A stretch of 42,314 bases of DNA from an uncultured Prevotella sp. (GTDB lineage: Bacteria > Bacteroidota > Bacteroidia > Bacteroidales > Bacteroidaceae), in assembly GCA_900770025.1 (NCBI GenBank), contig CAAGIW010000028.1, positions 1-42,314 on the forward strand, given 5' to 3'. Below, piece by piece: positions 40,332 through 42,314 of this stretch. Each line of letters starts with the position of its first letter. Within the stretch, counting starts at the first letter, position 1. The translations under genes and the position numbers were made by a program. Under the pieces are notes generated by a model that did not search any database, was not told the DNA's origin, and saw nothing but the letters and a program-made list of their open reading frames with translations.

Positions 40332-40376
40332 AAAATTCATGGGCAAGCTGTTCCTACAGCTTGCCCATGAATTTTT
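40332..40376. terminator. Bidirectional terminator with a 20-bp stem inside a coding end
   Basis: A perfect 20-bp stem (40332-40351 with 40356-40375) closes around the loop TCCT. It is followed by T-runs on both strands (plus TTTTTC, minus TTTTCAAAC). The right arm also encodes the last residues EKFMGKL and the stop of the minus-strand thioesterase. It would terminate waaA and the thioesterase together. Confidence 0.92.
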
Positions 40377-40722
40377 CTCTGTCAACGATAAAGCGCAGGT
40401 GGGTGCCTTCGCCTATCAGCGTTTCCCCTTGGTGGGCTTCCACGCGGAAGAACAGTTTTTTACCCTCTTCCTTTTCCAAGGTGGCGGTGGCAGAGACCAC
40501 GGCACCGATGCCGCTGGGGCGCAGGTGCGAGGTGCTTATCTGTCCGCCCACGGTGGTGGAACCCTCTGGCAGATGGGGTGCTACGGCCATCATGGCGGCG
40601 TTTTCCATCAGTGCCACCATGGCGGGGGTGGCAAGAACGGGCATGTCACCAGAGCCCATGGCAAGGGCAGAGTGTGCGTTATCTACGGTAAGTGTGGCGG
40701 TGTAGGTGAGTCCTTTTTCCAT
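40354..40722 (-). CDS. FlK-like hotdog thioesterase
   Basis: A 122-residue hotdog-fold protein of the fluoroacetyl-CoA thioesterase-like family. T32, E40 and H66 keep the exact spacing of the FlK catalytic triad (Thr +8 Glu +26 His), in LATPAMVALME and TSTSHLRP. The fold segment GAVVSATATLEKEEGKKLFFRVEAHQGETLIGEGTHLRFIVD (residues about 75-115) is typical. It should hydrolyse an acyl-CoA thioester; fluoroacetyl-CoA is not expected here. Starting at 40722 leaves 16 bases after the upstream gene; an ATG at 40758 would overlap it. The 3' end is embedded in a terminator stem. Confidence 0.85.
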   Translation of the reverse strand: MEKGLTYTATLTVDNAHSALAMGSGDMPVLATPAMVALMENAAMMAVAPHLPEGSTTVGGQISTSHLRPSGIGAVVSATATLEKEEGKKLFFRVEAHQGETLIGEGTHLRFIVDREKFMGKL

Positions 40723-40738
40723 TTTTTCTGATAATTTT

Positions 40739-42076
40739 CTATTTTGTTTTGTTGTCACATTCCTTTTCTGCTTTCATCCACGAGCATCTTTTGCCCCAGT
40801 CTTCCATGACGGCCTTGCGGAATTTGTAGATGGTGGCTGCTCCCTGGTTGCCGTTGTGGAACAGGGAGGGGTCGGTTCGGTCAGACCACCAGTGGCTGCC
40901 CACCTTGTAGTCGGTGTCGCGGTGCTTGCCGGGGAAGGCATTGTCGATGGTGATAAAGCCCTGTTGCTTGGGGAATCCCTTGATGTCTGAGGTGATGGTA
41001 TATGGTTGTGTGCCCGTTTTATAGGTGCTGTATTTCACCATATAGTTGCCATTGCCCATGTAATAGCCTTTCCAGTCTTGGTTGGCAATGCTCAGTGTGA
41101 TGCACTCTTCGCCCACTTTCAGGTTCTTCACCACGGGTCCTTTGACGTGCCATTCGATGATGGAATATATCTGTGCGGTGTCTTGTGCCGTGGTGGTGTG
41201 ATGGAACACGCAGCGGGGAGTGTATCGGTAGCGCTCAAAACTGCCGCCCCACGACTCCTTTTCGGGATTTTCCGGGTCGCCGTCCATCATGTATAGCAGC
41301 GAAGGAGTGTCGCCAAGTTTGGGCTTTCCCTGCAGATAGTTGTAGAAGTCGGCACCTAAATAGCCGTTGCCTTTCACATAATGGTCGTAGAATCCGCTGT
41401 TCCATTGGTCGGGATTCTTGTATTTTGCGATAAACGATCGGTAGGTGCTGTTGTTCTCAATCATCCAGATGTCGGGAAAGTTCTCGATGATATACACGTA
41501 GGCATTGATGCCCCATTTCTTGTTAGGACCGCCAATCCAGTAGATGCGCACTTTCTTTGCTATCTCAGGAGCGTCGTGCAATGCCTGCGCCACGTCCTCA
41601 AGTGCGCCCCATACCAGGATATACAGCGGGCGACTTGTCTGTCTGTTGGCACATCTCACTATCCATTGCGAGCCCTCGGTGGGCGTGTCGTAGCCGGCCA
41701 ATGGTGCCGCTCCATGCCGCCCTTGCTTGGTGATGGAGCGCAGATACTCCGGCGAGGGATAATAGGCGTTGGGGGCCTTGCCCTCTTGCTGGTGCCGGCG
41801 CAGTTGCGGAAGGTCTTGTTCGTAGAGATCAATCATGCGCAGTATCTCGCTCTTGTTGCCCTCTCCGAAGGAAGGCGAGGAGATCAGTCCCTCACAGTCG
41901 AACTCATTGCTGTAGAGCAGATAGTGCATCATCGACTGGTTGTCGTCGGGATCGGTGCCGCCAATGTCTGTGGTGATGAGTATGCGCGGCTTCTCGCTGA
42001 CGGGCTGTTGGGCACAGAGGGTGGCGGGAAGCAGCAACAAAAGGCTGAGAATGGATGCTAAGGCTTTGCTTGTCAT
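40739..42076 (-). CDS. Secreted nucleoside hydrolase-like protein (DUF1593)
   Basis: A 445-residue secreted protein with a signal peptide ending TLCAQ. The mature part opens with RILITTDIGGTDPDDNQSMMHYLLYSNEFDCEGLISSPSFG (residues about 25-65), whose Asp cluster matches the calcium-binding site of nucleoside hydrolases (DUF1593, also called the Sde182 nucleoside hydrolase-like domain). The C-terminal third is beta-rich. Homologues are often in carbohydrate-use loci, so a ribosyl or glycosyl substrate is possible but unproven. The start at 42076 is preferred; upstream in-frame codons come from a 21-bp tandem repeat in the leader. It probably co-transcribes with the thioesterase. Confidence 0.87.
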   Translation of the reverse strand: MTSKALASILSLLLLLPATLCAQQPVSEKPRILITTDIGGTDPDDNQSMMHYLLYSNEFDCEGLISSPSFGEGNKSEILRMIDLYEQDLPQLRRHQQEGKAPNAYYPSPEYLRSITKQGRHGAAPLAGYDTPTEGSQWIVRCANRQTSRPLYILVWGALEDVAQALHDAPEIAKKVRIYWIGGPNKKWGINAYVYIIENFPDIWMIENNSTYRSFIAKYKNPDQWNSGFYDHYVKGNGYLGADFYNYLQGKPKLGDTPSLLYMMDGDPENPEKESWGGSFERYRYTPRCVFHHTTTAQDTAQIYSIIEWHVKGPVVKNLKVGEECITLSIANQDWKGYYMGNGNYMVKYSTYKTGTQPYTITSDIKGFPKQQGFITIDNAFPGKHRDTDYKVGSHWWSDRTDPSLFHNGNQGAATIYKFRKAVMEDWGKRCSWMKAEKECDNKTK

Positions 42077-42097
42077 GGTACAGTGAGATTCGTTTTG

Positions 42098-42160
42098 GTT
42101 GTGGTATATAAAAAACAAGTTGTGGTATATAAAAAACAAGTTGTGGTATGTCAAAATAAA
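42098..42160 (-). repeat. 21-bp tandem repeat in the leader of the DUF1593 gene
   Basis: Two identical 21-bp units (42098-42118, 42119-42139) beginning GTTGTGGTATAT on the plus strand are followed by a third that diverges after GTTGTGGTAT. They lie between the -7 box and the start codon, so they would be in the mRNA leader. Confidence 0.85.
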
Positions 42161-42168
42161 GAATGTCA

Positions 42169-42176
42169 CAAAGATA
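42169..42176 (-). promoter_or_regulatory. Candidate -7 box of the DUF1593 gene
   Basis: The minus-strand TATCTTTG lies 92 bases before the chosen start, upstream of the 21-bp repeats. No -33 TTTG is evident. Confidence 0.45.
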
Positions 42177-42230
42177 GCAATTATTCTTATATCTCGGAAG
42201 CAGATTTGTGCCTTTCTCGTTTTTTATCGC

Positions 42231-42238
42231 TAATTTTG
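42231..42238 (+). promoter_or_regulatory. Candidate -7 box near the window edge
   Basis: TAATTTTG with TTTG at 42205-42208 (22 bases upstream) forms a plausible plus-strand promoter reading off the window. Confidence 0.4.
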
Positions 42239-42239
42239 T

Positions 42240-42314
42240 ATGCCGAAACTGCTTGCCCTGTTGCTCCTTATGGCTGCAGGGATGAGGCGGAACAAGGCAA
42301 CAGACAAGACGAAA
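42240..42314 (+). CDS. Possible 5' end of a secreted protein gene (partial)
   Basis: An ATG at 42240 opens 25 codons reaching the window edge without a stop. The first residues (MPKLLALLLLMAAG) resemble a signal peptide, then MRRNKATDKTK. The ATG lies only two bases after the -7 box, so it would sit at or before the transcription start; a later start or chance frame is quite possible. Confidence 0.3.
   Translation, partial: MPKLLALLLLMAAGMRRNKATDKTK

Overview
The window looks like a chromosomal segment of a Bacteroidales bacterium, most likely a Prevotella/Segatella-type organism (genus inferred, not proven). The clues are a complete type IX secretion core operon (porP-gldK-gldL-gldM-gldN), Bacteroidetes-style promoters (TAnnTTTG at -7, sometimes with a TTTG at about -33), a glycine-lipid synthesis pair (glsA-glsB), an ArgE'-type N-acylcitrulline deacylase, and family proteins typical of the phylum (DUF2795, DUF4292, OmpP1/FadL, 7TM-HD PgpH). 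No rRNA, tRNA, insertion sequence, phage gene or CRISPR array is visible. Coding is dense on both strands and almost entirely core functions.

Layout. 1-2900: a conserved unknown gene, a PduO-type cobalamin adenosyltransferase preceded by a striking tandem repeat, a DUF2795 protein, an 80-residue Cys-rich protein, then about 570 bases of non-coding repeat. 2900-8830: the T9SS operon, ending in a hairpin. 8977-14515: an outer membrane barrel, glsA and glsB, and a secreted M16 peptidase. 14516-16785: non-coding repeats, a DUF4234 membrane protein and a dGTPase on the minus strand. 16949-22148: dut, a secreted TPR protein, a DUF4292 lipoprotein, an EnvC-like degenerate LytM protein and a small secreted protein. 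22149-28061: a repeat element, ArgE' (minus), an acyl-CoA synthetase, release factor 2, an overlooked 47-residue membrane protein, a CYTH protein and a VanZ-like protein (minus). 28146-33166: two tandem sodium-symporter-family transporters overlapping priA. 33179-37291: an OmpP1/FadL porin, a repeat element and PgpH (minus). 37532-40316: gltX-waaA. 40354-42169: a FlK-like thioesterase and a nucleoside-hydrolase-like secreted protein (minus), followed by the edge of another possible gene.

The most unusual content is in the gaps. There are three recurring repeat grammars. (i) Heptamer arrays GA[A/G]Tnnn occur at three loci. (ii) Arrays with an exact 22-bp period occur at four loci; each unit carries a 5+5+5 mini-hairpin whose stem type is kept while the loop differs between loci but is nearly uniform within a locus. 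At two loci, in opposite orientation, the array is joined to a conserved body of about 150 bp, making a dispersed element of about 240-260 bp. (iii) Upstream of the cobalamin adenosyltransferase, six units spaced 16-17 bp each spell a minimal AUG-Lys-stop frame, and the seventh unit contains the real start codon. These patterns are read directly from the sequence; their function is unknown.
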